Origin: an uncultured Caryophanales bacterium
Lineage (GTDB): Bacteria > Bacillota_I > Bacilli_A > RFN20 > CAG-288
Direction of reading: 5' to 3'
Assembly (NCBI GenBank): GCA_905211645.1
Contig: CAJMBK010000003.1
Location: forward strand, 1 to 64,000
DNA length: 64,000 nt
The notes beneath the pieces were generated by a model. The model was not told where the DNA came from, did not search any database, and was given only the letters and a program-made list of their open reading frames with translations. This document shows positions 1-7,408 of this stretch, piece after piece. How positions within the stretch are numbered: the first letter of the stretch is position 1; every line of letters starts with the position of its first letter. The translations under genes were made by a program, and so were the position numbers.

Positions 1-67
1 CTTGGAGACCAGAAAATTTGTCCTCCTTGCACACGTAATATATAAGGAAAATATAGAAATCAAATTT
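1..67. other. window edge, no gene assigned
   Basis: AT-rich sequence at the window edge. Read on the minus strand, an AGGAGG-like motif near 20-26 could be a Shine-Dalgarno of a gene leaving the window, but no ATG, GTG or TTG sits at a proper distance, so no gene is claimed. Confidence 0.2.
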
Positions 68-1207
68 TTACTTATTTGGAATGAAGAATTCTACAGTTAA
101 ATCTCGTTTATCAGTAAGCCTAGCTAAACGTAGATTTTTCTTAAAAACTTTGATAAGTTCACCTAGTTTCTCAGCAATCATCTTCTTTTCAGGAAGTTTT
201 TCGTATTCCTTCTTCATTTTGACTAATTTAGAAATAGTTTTCTTCTTAAAGTCGGTGACACTATTAATATTTGATTGGTAGAAAAGTTCAAAAAGTTTAC
301 GGATGAAGATATTTCTTTCTTCCATATTCAAAGTATTTACCCATTCAATTAAGCTCTTAGCAATTGTCTGAGTAATTTTACCTTTGTGTTTCTTTTGAAT
401 GAATTTACCATTTCTAACACCCCAATTAAAAGGATTATGTTGGATAAGGAAAAATGAATTGCACTTAACAGTTTTGTATGGTTGGAAGTTGTTGAATAGG
501 TTTCCGATGAAAGAACCATATGGAATTGATTTTTCAATTCGTGAAGCAATTCTAATATACTCATCGCAGCTGAAGATATTCAAATGGAATCCAGGGCCAT
601 CATGGTTGTAGACTTTAATAATTCTATTCTGTATAGGTTGTTTGCAAAAAACACTGGAAAATTGTGCTAGATTCCCACCTTTTGAATGGCCACCAACAAT
701 CAATTGACCGGAGATTCTCTCACCAACTTTATCAAGATACTTAACAGCTAAATCTTGAGCAGGAATAACCTTGTACAAAGCCATGTTGAAGTTTTCTTCC
801 CAGCCAATTAGTGAGCAGTCTGTACCTCTAAAACAAACATAAGTAACATCGTTAACAAAGAAGGTACAAGCAGTGAATTGAATAGTCTTTTCCTCGTCCG
901 TTAAATTCTGCCAATAATTGACTTTCAAGCCTTTATATCTTAAACAATTTTTAAGCAATTTTAAAAGTTGTTTATTTGAACTAGGAAAGAATGTTCCGCT
1001 AACTAACAAATCTAAATTTTCTTCAATGTTGATATTGGAAATATATAAAGAAGAACTTTCAACATCACTCAAAAATGGGGCAAAAGCCTCGATGTTTAAA
1101 TAGACTAATTGCGACAAAATTAAGCTATCGACTTCTGTAAAAGTTTGTAAAGTTAATCTTTCATTTCTTCTCTCTTTGAGAAAATTCAACATTGTTTTCA
1201 TAGACAA
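68..1207 (-). CDS. DUF2974 (Mbeg1-like) alpha/beta-hydrolase-type protein
   Basis: 379 residues. It has a lipase-type nucleophile elbow, GHSKGG at about residues 173-178, preceded by FRGTD at about 126-130. This pairing is characteristic of DUF2974 proteins, which are predicted lipase-like serine hydrolases; the substrate is unknown. No signal peptide or transmembrane segment is evident, so it is probably cytoplasmic. The longest form starts at a TTG (1207) with an in-frame ATG two codons later (1201). Neither has a convincing ribosome binding site, so the start is uncertain by two residues. Its 5' end faces a tRNA-Leu on the same strand. Confidence 0.75.
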   Translation of the reverse strand: MSMKTMLNFLKERRNERLTLQTFTEVDSLILSQLVYLNIEAFAPFLSDVESSSLYISNINIEENLDLLVSGTFFPSSNKQLLKLLKNCLRYKGLKVNYWQNLTDEEKTIQFTACTFFVNDVTYVCFRGTDCSLIGWEENFNMALYKVIPAQDLAVKYLDKVGERISGQLIVGGHSKGGNLAQFSSVFCKQPIQNRIIKVYNHDGPGFHLNIFSCDEYIRIASRIEKSIPYGSFIGNLFNNFQPYKTVKCNSFFLIQHNPFNWGVRNGKFIQKKHKGKITQTIAKSLIEWVNTLNMEERNIFIRKLFELFYQSNINSVTDFKKKTISKLVKMKKEYEKLPEKKMIAEKLGELIKVFKKNLRLARLTDKRDLTVEFFIPNK

Positions 1208-1282
1208 ATTTTAACATATCAACGACTAATTATTCCAAAAAGAGTGGAAGAAAACTTCCACTCGAAATAGACCTAGAAGAAA

Positions 1283-1356
1283 TGCGGCTAAAGAGATTCG
1301 AACTCTTAGAAAATGCGATCTGAACGCATCGTGTATACCAGTTCCACCATAGCCGC
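1283..1356 (-). tRNA. tRNA-Leu (CAG) with short variable loop
   Basis: Cloverleaf: acceptor GCGGCTA/TAGCCGC, discriminator A, Leu-type D arm (GTGGAACTGGTATACAC), anticodon stem ATGCG/CGCAT with loop TTCAGAT (anticodon CAG), and T arm AAGAG-TTCGAAT-CTCTT. The variable region is only about 5 nt (TTTCT) instead of the long arm normal for bacterial tRNA-Leu; the tRNA-Leu(TAG) at 3975 has the usual long arm. CCA is not encoded. It lies downstream of a secreted-protein gene and its terminator. Confidence 0.85.
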
Positions 1357-1424
1357 AAATTATCACAATTTTAATAGATAGTTAGTCAAAAAACAATTAA
1401 AATTTTTTAGGTGGAACCGGGTTT

Positions 1425-1452
1425 AAAAAATATAGATGCTACCTATATTTTA
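1425..1452 (-). terminator. intrinsic terminator of the Ig-like secreted protein gene
   Basis: On the minus strand, stem AAAATATAG / CTATATTTT with a 7-nt loop is followed by a T run. It lies about 30 nt past the stop of the 1483-3342 gene and before the tRNA-Leu. Confidence 0.6.
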
Positions 1453-1482
1453 AAGCTTAATTTATCTGGTATTACCTCCTTT

Positions 1483-3342
1483 CTATCCGAAGATTGAAAC
1501 AAAGAATTTCTTAATTGAATCAAACATTCTTTGGAAGAATGCAATAAATGCATTTGAAGAATATTTGTTATTTTCTTCATTTTCGATGGTGCTTTGCATC
1601 TTTTCAACAATTCTTACTTCAATATCTGCAATATCAAAATCACCTTCTCTGGTGTTGCATTGAAGTCTTAAATTGAATGTACCAAGAGGATTTTTACCAT
1701 CAATTTCAAATCCTTCAATTCTGAAAGCAGTGACATATTCTTTATCAGAAGGTAAGAAACCTTGCTCTTGTAAACTTTTTGCTAAATCAAGGTTTGAAAT
1801 CTTAGAACCTTCTTCAATAATGAGACTACCTTGCTTCATGAATAAAGCTGGGCCATCATCATCGACAACATTAACTTTTGTTGTGAAGTAGGATAAGTTA
1901 TGAGATTTATCAACTGCACCCATAACAATTTCGTAAATGCCTATTTTTCTTGAATTATTACCGCTATGGTAATCATCAGAGATAACGTTGATTTCACATT
2001 CACCATCAACTTCATCGGTAGCTGTAAACATATCGATAATATCGTTGATTAAATATGGTGAATTCATGGAAATTTTAATGTTTGTTGGACCATCAAAGAC
2101 TGGTGCTTTGTCATCGATAACTGTTACTTCAAATGTTTTAGTTGTAGGATTATCATAAATATCAGTAGCAGTTACTTCGACGTTATGAACACCAACTTTA
2201 TGGAGTTCTTCTTCAGTTTCACTAAGTTTGATTTCATTAATCCCACTTGGATCATAGCAGTCCATGTATGATAACAGTGTCTTCTCGATGTTCAAATCAT
2301 AGTACTTGAATGAATAGTTTCCATTATTCCTAAACTCAGGTCCAGTGGTGTCTCTGATCTTAATATTTAACGTTAACAACGTTGCATTGTCATATTTATC
2401 AGAGGTCTGCAATTTAACTGCATAATCACCGACTGCTGAAAGAGGATGATAACCTCCAGGATTTGATGTGACTTCAATTTCAGTGTAAACATCAGTTTCA
2501 TCATCGTAAGCTAAGAAAGATTGAAGAATATAACTTAGAGTTGGTGCTTGTTGATATTCAAAAGTTAAATCTAAGTTATCTGAACTAACTGGAATGAATT
2601 CATTACCTGAACAATTGCTAACTAAACGCTCAATATTATGAGCATTTGTATAGATATTATCATATCTTGTGTATGAATGATAGAAATGAGCGGCTTTAAC
2701 AATGGTTGTACTCATTTTGTCACCATAAGTTAAATCGATGTAATTAAATTTTAATGCTTGATCATTATGAAAACCAAGTCTGATAACAGTTTCGTTTGTA
2801 TCTTCGTTATAACCGTACAAAGATGCCATAGAAATATCACCTGGTCCAGAACTTTCCTGTGCAGGAACATTCTTAATAAAATCATAGAATGATGTAGTTG
2901 AATTCTTAGTACCCAAATCATAATTCAAAAGATAAAATGGTGCTCCTCTTGAATCTGACATGCTAATCTCGAGTTTAAATTGAGGATAATACTGTTGACT
3001 CTCAGGTTTCTCTGCCAAAATGTTACCATCGAAAATAAACAAGAAGATATAAGAATTGATTTCGTTTGGCAATACTGGTAAATCAATAACCTTATGTAAT
3101 CCTACTTTACCACTAGTTTTAACATCCCAGTATTCATAAGGAACAAAGTCTTTATCCCAATAATCTTTTGATGGATTAACTTTAATCTCATCAACACAGA
3201 CCGATCCCGGTCCAGTATTAGCTTTGTTCACACTTTGAACATACTCAGTTTTATTTTCTTCAATAGGTTTTGTTTCAACTACATGACCTGAAAATAATAA
3301 ACTTGCCATGCAGGTAAATAAAGATAAGATGTGTTTACCCAA
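1483..3342 (-). CDS. secreted protein with Ig-like/DUF5011-type repeats
   Basis: 619 residues. A short hydrophobic N-terminus (about residues 3-20) looks like a signal peptide; no clear lipobox is present. The second half carries at least two consecutive Ig-like/DUF5011-type modules, each ending in strings such as VTVIDDKAPVF and VNVVDDDGPAL, as in bacterial surface proteins. The last ~25 residues form a hydrophobic or amphipathic aromatic helix (AFIAFFQRMF...KKFFVSIFG) with no sortase motif, a possible membrane-associating tail. The start is TTG at 3342, chosen because AAGGAGA lies about 9 nt upstream. The ligand is unknown; a surface or adhesive role is inferred from the domains only. Confidence 0.7.
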   Translation of the reverse strand: MGKHILSLFTCMASLLFSGHVVETKPIEENKTEYVQSVNKANTGPGSVCVDEIKVNPSKDYWDKDFVPYEYWDVKTSGKVGLHKVIDLPVLPNEINSYIFLFIFDGNILAEKPESQQYYPQFKLEISMSDSRGAPFYLLNYDLGTKNSTTSFYDFIKNVPAQESSGPGDISMASLYGYNEDTNETVIRLGFHNDQALKFNYIDLTYGDKMSTTIVKAAHFYHSYTRYDNIYTNAHNIERLVSNCSGNEFIPVSSDNLDLTFEYQQAPTLSYILQSFLAYDDETDVYTEIEVTSNPGGYHPLSAVGDYAVKLQTSDKYDNATLLTLNIKIRDTTGPEFRNNGNYSFKYYDLNIEKTLLSYMDCYDPSGINEIKLSETEEELHKVGVHNVEVTATDIYDNPTTKTFEVTVIDDKAPVFDGPTNIKISMNSPYLINDIIDMFTATDEVDGECEINVISDDYHSGNNSRKIGIYEIVMGAVDKSHNLSYFTTKVNVVDDDGPALFMKQGSLIIEEGSKISNLDLAKSLQEQGFLPSDKEYVTAFRIEGFEIDGKNPLGTFNLRLQCNTREGDFDIADIEVRIVEKMQSTIENEENNKYSSNAFIAFFQRMFDSIKKFFVSIFG

Positions 3343-3442
3343 TAAATATTTCTCCTTTCATTAACAAAATACTAAATAAAATCAAATTTCACAAAATTTA
3401 TTTAAACTTTTTTTAGAAAAATTAGATAATAGTTTCCGAAAT

Positions 3443-3516
3443 GTCCACATAGCTCAGTTGGATAGAGCAATCGCCTCCTAAGCGGTAGGTCGGAGGTTCG
3501 AATCCTCTTGTGGACG
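3443..3516 (+). tRNA. tRNA-Arg (CCT)
   Basis: Acceptor GTCCACA/TGTGGAC, anticodon loop CTCCTAA (anticodon CCT, reads AGG), T arm GGAGG-TTCGAAT-CCTCT, discriminator G. CCA is not encoded. It matters for code assignment, because AGG has changed meaning in some uncultured Bacilli; in this window AGG behaves as Arg. Confidence 0.95.
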
Positions 3517-3582
3517 TTTTCTTAATTTTGCCATTTATAAATTGAATAAATATATTCTTCAAATTGGTTATAATAAAACCCG

Positions 3583-3960
3583 ATGAGTAAAAACAATTTC
3601 AAACATTTAAGCTTAACAAAACGCTTTATGATTGCTGTCTATTTGATGGATAAGAAACTAAGTGCAGTTTTTATTTCACTAGTTTCATTCTTTTTCTTGG
3701 GTGGAATTGCTTTGATTCTTACAGGCGTTTATTTCAACAATAACATTGAGAAAGCTTTCACAAATATCTATTCAATTATCGGCATCACAATTTTATGCTT
3801 AACTCTTGTCACAGTTACTCTATCCGCTTTGACATCAAATTACGGCGGACGACTCTTCAGAAAAGAAATTGAAGCAATCGAAGCCGAAAAGAATAAAGAT
3901 AATAAAGAAGCAGTTCAAGAAACTGAACAAAATTCTCAAAATTCATCTAATAATAATTAA
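3583..3960 (+). CDS. small two-TM membrane protein, unknown function
   Basis: 125 residues. Two transmembrane segments are visible at about 26-50 and 63-84. They are followed by a charged, Glu/Lys/Asn-rich cytoplasmic tail (EAEKNKDNKEAVQETEQNSQNSS). No catalytic motif or family was recognised. The start is an ATG at 3583 with a poor Shine-Dalgarno. It sits between tRNA-Arg(CCT) and tRNA-Leu(TAG), all on the plus strand. The reading frame is free of stops and has typical host codon use, so it is probably real. Confidence 0.6.
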   Translation: MSKNNFKHLSLTKRFMIAVYLMDKKLSAVFISLVSFFFLGGIALILTGVYFNNNIEKAFTNIYSIIGITILCLTLVTVTLSALTSNYGGRLFRKEIEAIEAEKNKDNKEAVQETEQNSQNSSNNN

Positions 3961-3974
3961 TTAGAAAATAATCT

Positions 3975-4056
3975 GCGGGTATGGCGGAATTGGTAGACGC
4001 GCATGACTTAGAATCATGTTGGAAAACCAGTGCAAGTTCAAGTCTTGTTACCCGCA
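3975..4056 (+). tRNA. tRNA-Leu (TAG)
   Basis: Acceptor GCGGGTA/TACCCGC, anticodon stem CATGA/TCATG with loop CTTAGAA (anticodon TAG), a normal class-II variable arm (TTGGAAAACCAGTG), discriminator A. CCA is not encoded. Useful as the in-window reference for a normal Leu variable arm. Confidence 0.95.
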
Positions 4057-4068
4057 TTTTTTCTTGCT

Positions 4069-4401
4069 TTATAACATTTCAACTATTTTCTTTTGAATCT
4101 TGATATTCAATGCTTTGTACAGTAACTTTTGTGCTAACTTTTCTTTATCATCAAAATTGAATAAAAAAGATGAAGCTTCATCAAGAACTTTTACATTGTT
4201 GCTATCTAATAATTTTTCAAAATATACCATAGCCTTTTCTTCATTCTTTTCGCATAAATGACCATTGTACATGCAGATAGCTGCTTGGAGGATAGCTTCT
4301 TCGTCACCTTCTTCAGCCCAAAATTTCAAATTTTTAACATCTTTCTCAGTTGCAGTTTTAGCAATAAATTTGTCTACAATTAAATCAACTCTAGATTTCA
4401 T
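4069..4401 (-). CDS. small Sel1/TPR-like helical protein
   Basis: 110 residues, all helical in appearance, with one segment resembling a Sel1-like repeat (EEAILQAAICMYNGHLCEKN followed by EKAMVYFEKLL). Such repeats usually mediate protein contacts. There is no signal peptide or membrane segment. The ATG at 4401 is preceded by AAGGGAGA at good spacing. The gene is divergent from the MerR regulator at 4631. The 230-bp spacer holds the regulator's palindrome and a looser relative of it near this gene (about 4443-4458), so joint control is possible but unproven. Confidence 0.55.
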   Translation of the reverse strand: MKSRVDLIVDKFIAKTATEKDVKNLKFWAEEGDEEAILQAAICMYNGHLCEKNEEKAMVYFEKLLDSNNVKVLDEASSFLFNFDDKEKLAQKLLYKALNIKIQKKIVEML

Positions 4402-4584
4402 CGATAGTATCTCCCTTCATAATAATTTATGGGATAAAAAAACTTTAATTTTAGGTTTTTATTAAATTTTGTTTGTGAATTTTTTACATTTTGTATGCAT
4501 TTTAATCCTAAAATAAAGCAATTTTTAAAAAAGTTAATTTTTTCATATTTTTTATGAAAATCACAAACTAATAGATAACTTTAC

Positions 4585-4612
4585 TATAATAATCTAAACC
4601 TAACTTTAGGTT
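4585..4612 (+). promoter_or_regulatory. MerR-gene -10 element and palindromic operator
   Basis: TATAAT at 4585-4590 is followed by a perfect inverted repeat, AACCTAA-CT-TTAGGTT, at 4597-4612. It lies between the -10 and the start codon of the MerR gene. The position just downstream of the -10 suggests autorepression; that is inference. Confidence 0.6.
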
Positions 4613-4630
4613 GATAAATGAGGTTTACAT

Positions 4631-5092
4631 ATGGAATATTCAATAGGAGAAGTTGCAGAGAAATTTAATTTAAGTATCTCCCAAATTAGATATTATGATA
4701 AAGAAGGATTGCTTCCTTCGATCAAAAGAGTCAACGGAATTAGAAAATTTACTGATCAAGACTTTGAAGTTATCTTTATTATTGAATGCTTGAAAGAAGC
4801 AGGTCTTTCTATCAAAGAAATTAAGCAGTTTATCGAATGGACTAAAATGGGTGATTCAACTATTGATTTACGTCTTGATTTCTTTAAGACCCACGAAAAG
4901 AAAATCAAAGATCAAATTGCAGAGTTGGAACGAACTTTAAAAATGGTTCAATATAAATGTTGGTATTATCAAACCGCAAAAAATCTTGGTTCCGTTGAAA
5001 AATTAGAGAAGATGAAAAGCTCTATTACTCCAGATGCAATTATGGAGCTATACAACGATGCTCATAAGAAATTTAACTTAAATAATGAATAG
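4631..5092 (+). CDS. MerR-family transcriptional regulator
   Basis: 153 residues. The N-terminal winged helix is typical of MerR proteins: YSIGEVAEKFNLSISQIRYY, then DKEGLLP, at about residues 3-30. A long coiled-coil dimerisation helix follows at about 78-110 (THEKKIKDQIAELERTL). The C-terminal effector part is short, with no metal-binding Cys pair (a single Cys in KCWYY), so it resembles the small organic-ligand or stress-type MerR regulators. The ATG at 4631 lies 18 nt beyond a perfect 7-bp inverted repeat that is probably its own operator. No downstream target gene is adjacent on the same strand. Confidence 0.85.
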   Translation: MEYSIGEVAEKFNLSISQIRYYDKEGLLPSIKRVNGIRKFTDQDFEVIFIIECLKEAGLSIKEIKQFIEWTKMGDSTIDLRLDFFKTHEKKIKDQIAELERTLKMVQYKCWYYQTAKNLGSVEKLEKMKSSITPDAIMELYNDAHKKFNLNNE

Positions 5093-5337
5093 AAATTAGT
5101 AGAAAAATTTAATAAAACAATTCAATACGAAAATGTAAAATTGGTTTTATTTCTTAGTTTAATAATGGTGTAGAAGGCATTATTTCAAATGAGTTAAATA
5201 ATATTCTAATTTCATTCTTTGTACAGATTTTCGATAATAGTTTCAAACTAAACAAAAATGTTTTTTCAAGGTTTGCGTTTCCTTGGCGTTTAATTTGCTA
5301 TATTATAACTGGGGTAAACACTACCCTATCAATGGTG
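5093..5337. other. intergenic, no gene seen
   Basis: AT-rich sequence between the MerR stop and the hairpin at 5338. Stop codons occur in all frames and no homology was recognised. A possible TTGCGT (5273-5278) with TATATT (5299-5304) could be a promoter for a short RNA ending at 5363, though the 20-bp spacer is long. Alternatively it is the 3' untranslated region of the MerR transcript. Confidence 0.3.
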
Positions 5338-5363
5338 CGACTCTACTTAGTAGAGTCGTTTTT
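5310..5363 (+). ncRNA. candidate small RNA or 3' UTR with strong terminator
   Basis: A promoter-like segment around 5273-5304 is followed by a short non-coding stretch and a perfect 9-bp terminator hairpin, CGACTCTAC-TTA-GTAGAGTCG (5338-5358), plus TTTTT. No ORF is present. It could be an independent ~55-nt RNA or just the terminator of the MerR transcript 245 nt upstream. Confidence 0.3.
5338..5363 (+). terminator. intrinsic terminator
   Basis: Perfect 9-bp stem with a 3-nt loop (5338-5358) followed by five T. Confidence 0.8.
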
Positions 5364-5436
5364 ATCTCAGTTATTTCTACAATAATCACTCACGATATTT
5401 TCTAATAATAGTATAAGGATATGAGCTAAATTAATG

Positions 5437-5464
5437 TTAACTTAAATAATTTTTGTTATATAAT
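5437..5464 (+). promoter_or_regulatory. candidate sigma-70-type promoter of small RNA
   Basis: TTAACT (5437-5442), a 16-bp spacer and TATAAT (5459-5464). The next gene on this strand is more than 600 bp away across the oppositely oriented tmRNA, so it most likely drives the short RNA that ends at 5534. Confidence 0.45.
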
Positions 5465-5470
5465 AATTTT

Positions 5471-5534
5471 AATTTGGCGGTATAAAATAATTTACTCGGA
5501 CTCTCTCACTGATTCGCACTCAGTGGTCTTTTTA
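5471..5534 (+). ncRNA. candidate ~64-nt small RNA
   Basis: It begins about 7 nt after the TATAAT at 5459-5464 and ends in a terminator hairpin, CACTGA (5507-5512) / TCAGTG (5520-5525), extended by GAC/GTC and followed by TTTTT. There is no ORF. It converges with the 3' end of tmRNA but does not overlap it. No known RNA family was recognised. Confidence 0.4.
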
Positions 5535-5550
5535 TATTAATTTTTTTGGA

Positions 5551-5577
5551 CAAAAAAACTGATGCAAACGCACCAGT
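5551..5577 (-). terminator. ssrA terminator
   Basis: On the minus strand, ACTGGTGC-GTTT-GCATCAGT is followed by seven T, 17 nt past the tmRNA 3' end. Confidence 0.75.
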
Positions 5578-5593
5578 GAAAATACTAATTAAA

Positions 5594-5985
5594 TGGATCT
5601 GAGGAGAGTCGAACTCCTGTCCAAATAAGAACTCATAATGACCAACTACAGTTTAGTTTACTGAGAATAAGAGCAAGAGAAGTAAACGCCTCTTACAATT
5701 TTTGTCTTATAAGATACTCAAACTTGAATTAAAGACTCTTCAAATTCGGATTTATTCTAGGTTTCTCCTTAACTGATTAAATAAATAAGAACCAGTTAAG
5801 TTATACTACCGGGCTATGCCCTGAGCTGAATCGTTACTAATTAGTAAGCAGCTGCCAACATGGTGTTGGAGGTAGTAGGGAAGAATTTAACATTGTTTTT
5901 GGCAATGATTATTTAATTTGATTATGACGTGATCAACGACTGCGTTCAGAACCTGTTCAAACCTGTCGAAACCAAGTACAGACCC
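5594..5985 (-). ncRNA. ssrA: tmRNA (transfer-messenger RNA)
   Basis: Rescues stalled ribosomes by trans-translation. The 5' end GGGTCTG pairs with the 3' end CAGATCC (then A) to form the tRNA-like acceptor. Conserved tRNA-like elements are present: TTGGTTTCGACAGG near the 5' end, and GGACAGGAGTTCGACTC with CTCCTCAGATCCA at the 3' end. The length is about 392 nt. The tag frame is at 5841-5903: a GCC resume codon, 20 codons and TAA. The peptide begins AKNNVKFF and ends TMLAAAY. The usual C-terminal LAA degron is extended by one Ala and a Tyr, which is unusual. CCA is not encoded. Confidence 0.95.
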
Positions 5986-6120
5986 ATATGTGCATAAATG
6001 ATATAAAATTGTAGATTTACTTTCAATAGTTAAATGGTCAAAAAGAAACCAATTTTCAAAATGAAAGCGGTTTATTAATAATAATTGTCTTGCTATAATA
6101 AGGAAAAGGAATATATAACT
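5986..6120. promoter_or_regulatory. divergent promoter region (tmRNA / membrane-protein pair)
   Basis: Holds TTTATT (6071-6076), a 17-bp spacer and TATAAT (6094-6099) in front of the membrane-protein gene at 6121, and the start of tmRNA on the other strand. AGGAAAAGG (about 6101-6109) is the ribosome binding site that decides the ATG at 6121. Confidence 0.55.
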
Positions 6121-7395
6121 ATGAATAACTTAAAAATTACGAGACTTAATCTAAAACCTCGTATCATTCTTTCTATAATTTTGCTTATAGCCCTTATTGT
6201 GCCAGTTCTTTTTTACCAAATAATAGGTAAAACTGACTTATACAAATTCGGTTATATAACATACATATTAATTATCGTATTCAGTTTAGTAACAATCATC
6301 CCATTCATGTTTGTTTTAAGATATGAATTTAAAAATTGTGGAAACTTAATTTTAGTCGATAGAAACCAACTTGAAAGATCACATATCTTTTTGGCTATTA
6401 TTGCTGGTTTAGCATTAATTTCTAGACTATTTTTAATTTCTGCGGAACAGACCTTTAATTCTCTGCTAATCTACATACCACTTACTTTTCTAATTTTAGA
6501 CGAAATTCGAATCACTAAAAAAGCATATCAATACAATGATGACAGCATTAAAAGGCATTTCATCATTTCTTTACTTATTACATTTGCACTAATAGCAGTT
6601 CATTTCTTATCATCAATTTTTACTGAATTTAAATGTAATTATACTTATGGTGAATTCCGTTTTGCAATGGACTCACATTATTCTAGCTCTTTTTTCAATT
6701 TAAGTATCATTCCAATTCTATATTTACTCAGTTTGAATATAAGAACAAAACTTCAATATTCAAAAAATGAAAGCAAATTCTTAAAAAATAAAGTAACGTT
6801 TTATGTTTTTAACATAGTCGCTGCCTTATTATTAATTGTTTTTTCAATTTTCTCGTCACAATATACCTACATTGTTGATTCTTTAAAAGAATATAGACTG
6901 TTTCTTTCAAGCAATAATTTGGATTTTGTTTCAATGAATGCCTACATAATTAGTTATGTAGTCGTATTTATTTCCTCATTATTAATTCTTACAAGTAATA
7001 TCGGATTAGATAATAGAAATGAAAATGAAAAAATTGTTTTATTTGTAATACTAACAATTACTACAATCTTTTCTTCAGTCTTTTTCAGTTCAACTTATAA
7101 ACTCTATCTATATTCTTCAATGATTTATTTAATGATGAGTTTAGACCAAATCAAAAAAACATCAAAGAAACTTAGAAGAATCTACTTCTCATTACTAATT
7201 GTAAATTCTTTATTCATAATTCTTGCCTCTGCTTTAACCTTAATTACATCGCAAAGAGAAGCTGGTCTAGCAGGAATTGTATACACTGGGGTAATGTTAA
7301 CTATTATTTCAATTCTTGCAGATATCCTTCTTGGAATTTGTCTATTTAAGAAGAATAAAAATCAGATAAATGAGAATATAACTGCCAAAATATAG
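6121..7395 (+). CDS. polytopic membrane protein, paralogue 1, unknown function
   Basis: 424 residues from the ATG at 6121, chosen over an upstream TTG (6085) because that codon overlaps the promoter and AGGAAAAGG precedes 6121. Roughly ten to eleven transmembrane helices are spread over the whole length, with a basic N-terminus. It is clearly a paralogue of the next gene: matching blocks include SLLIYIPLTFLILDE here and SLLVLIPLTFLVIDE there. No transporter or enzyme signature was recognised. The pair is probably co-transcribed, as only 13 nt separate stop and next start. A CTG codon in the SLL block aligns with CTT in the paralogue, supporting CTG=Leu. Confidence 0.65.
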   Translation: MNNLKITRLNLKPRIILSIILLIALIVPVLFYQIIGKTDLYKFGYITYILIIVFSLVTIIPFMFVLRYEFKNCGNLILVDRNQLERSHIFLAIIAGLALISRLFLISAEQTFNSLLIYIPLTFLILDEIRITKKAYQYNDDSIKRHFIISLLITFALIAVHFLSSIFTEFKCNYTYGEFRFAMDSHYSSSFFNLSIIPILYLLSLNIRTKLQYSKNESKFLKNKVTFYVFNIVAALLLIVFSIFSSQYTYIVDSLKEYRLFLSSNNLDFVSMNAYIISYVVVFISSLLILTSNIGLDNRNENEKIVLFVILTITTIFSSVFFSSTYKLYLYSSMIYLMMSLDQIKKTSKKLRRIYFSLLIVNSLFIILASALTLITSQREAGLAGIVYTGVMLTIISILADILLGICLFKKNKNQINENITAKI

Positions 7396-7408
7396 AAAAG
7401 AGGTGAAA

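Noticed and set aside
3443..3516. AGG reassigned to Met (known from some uncultured Bacilli)
   Set aside because: AGG falls on the conserved Arg before the KNYY end of RimI, and internal Met is commonly ATG here. The tRNA(CCT) looks like a normal tRNA-Arg.
6085..6120. Longer N-terminus of the first membrane protein from TTG at 6085
   Set aside because: The segment contains the TATAAT promoter element and the ribosome binding site of the ATG at 6121.
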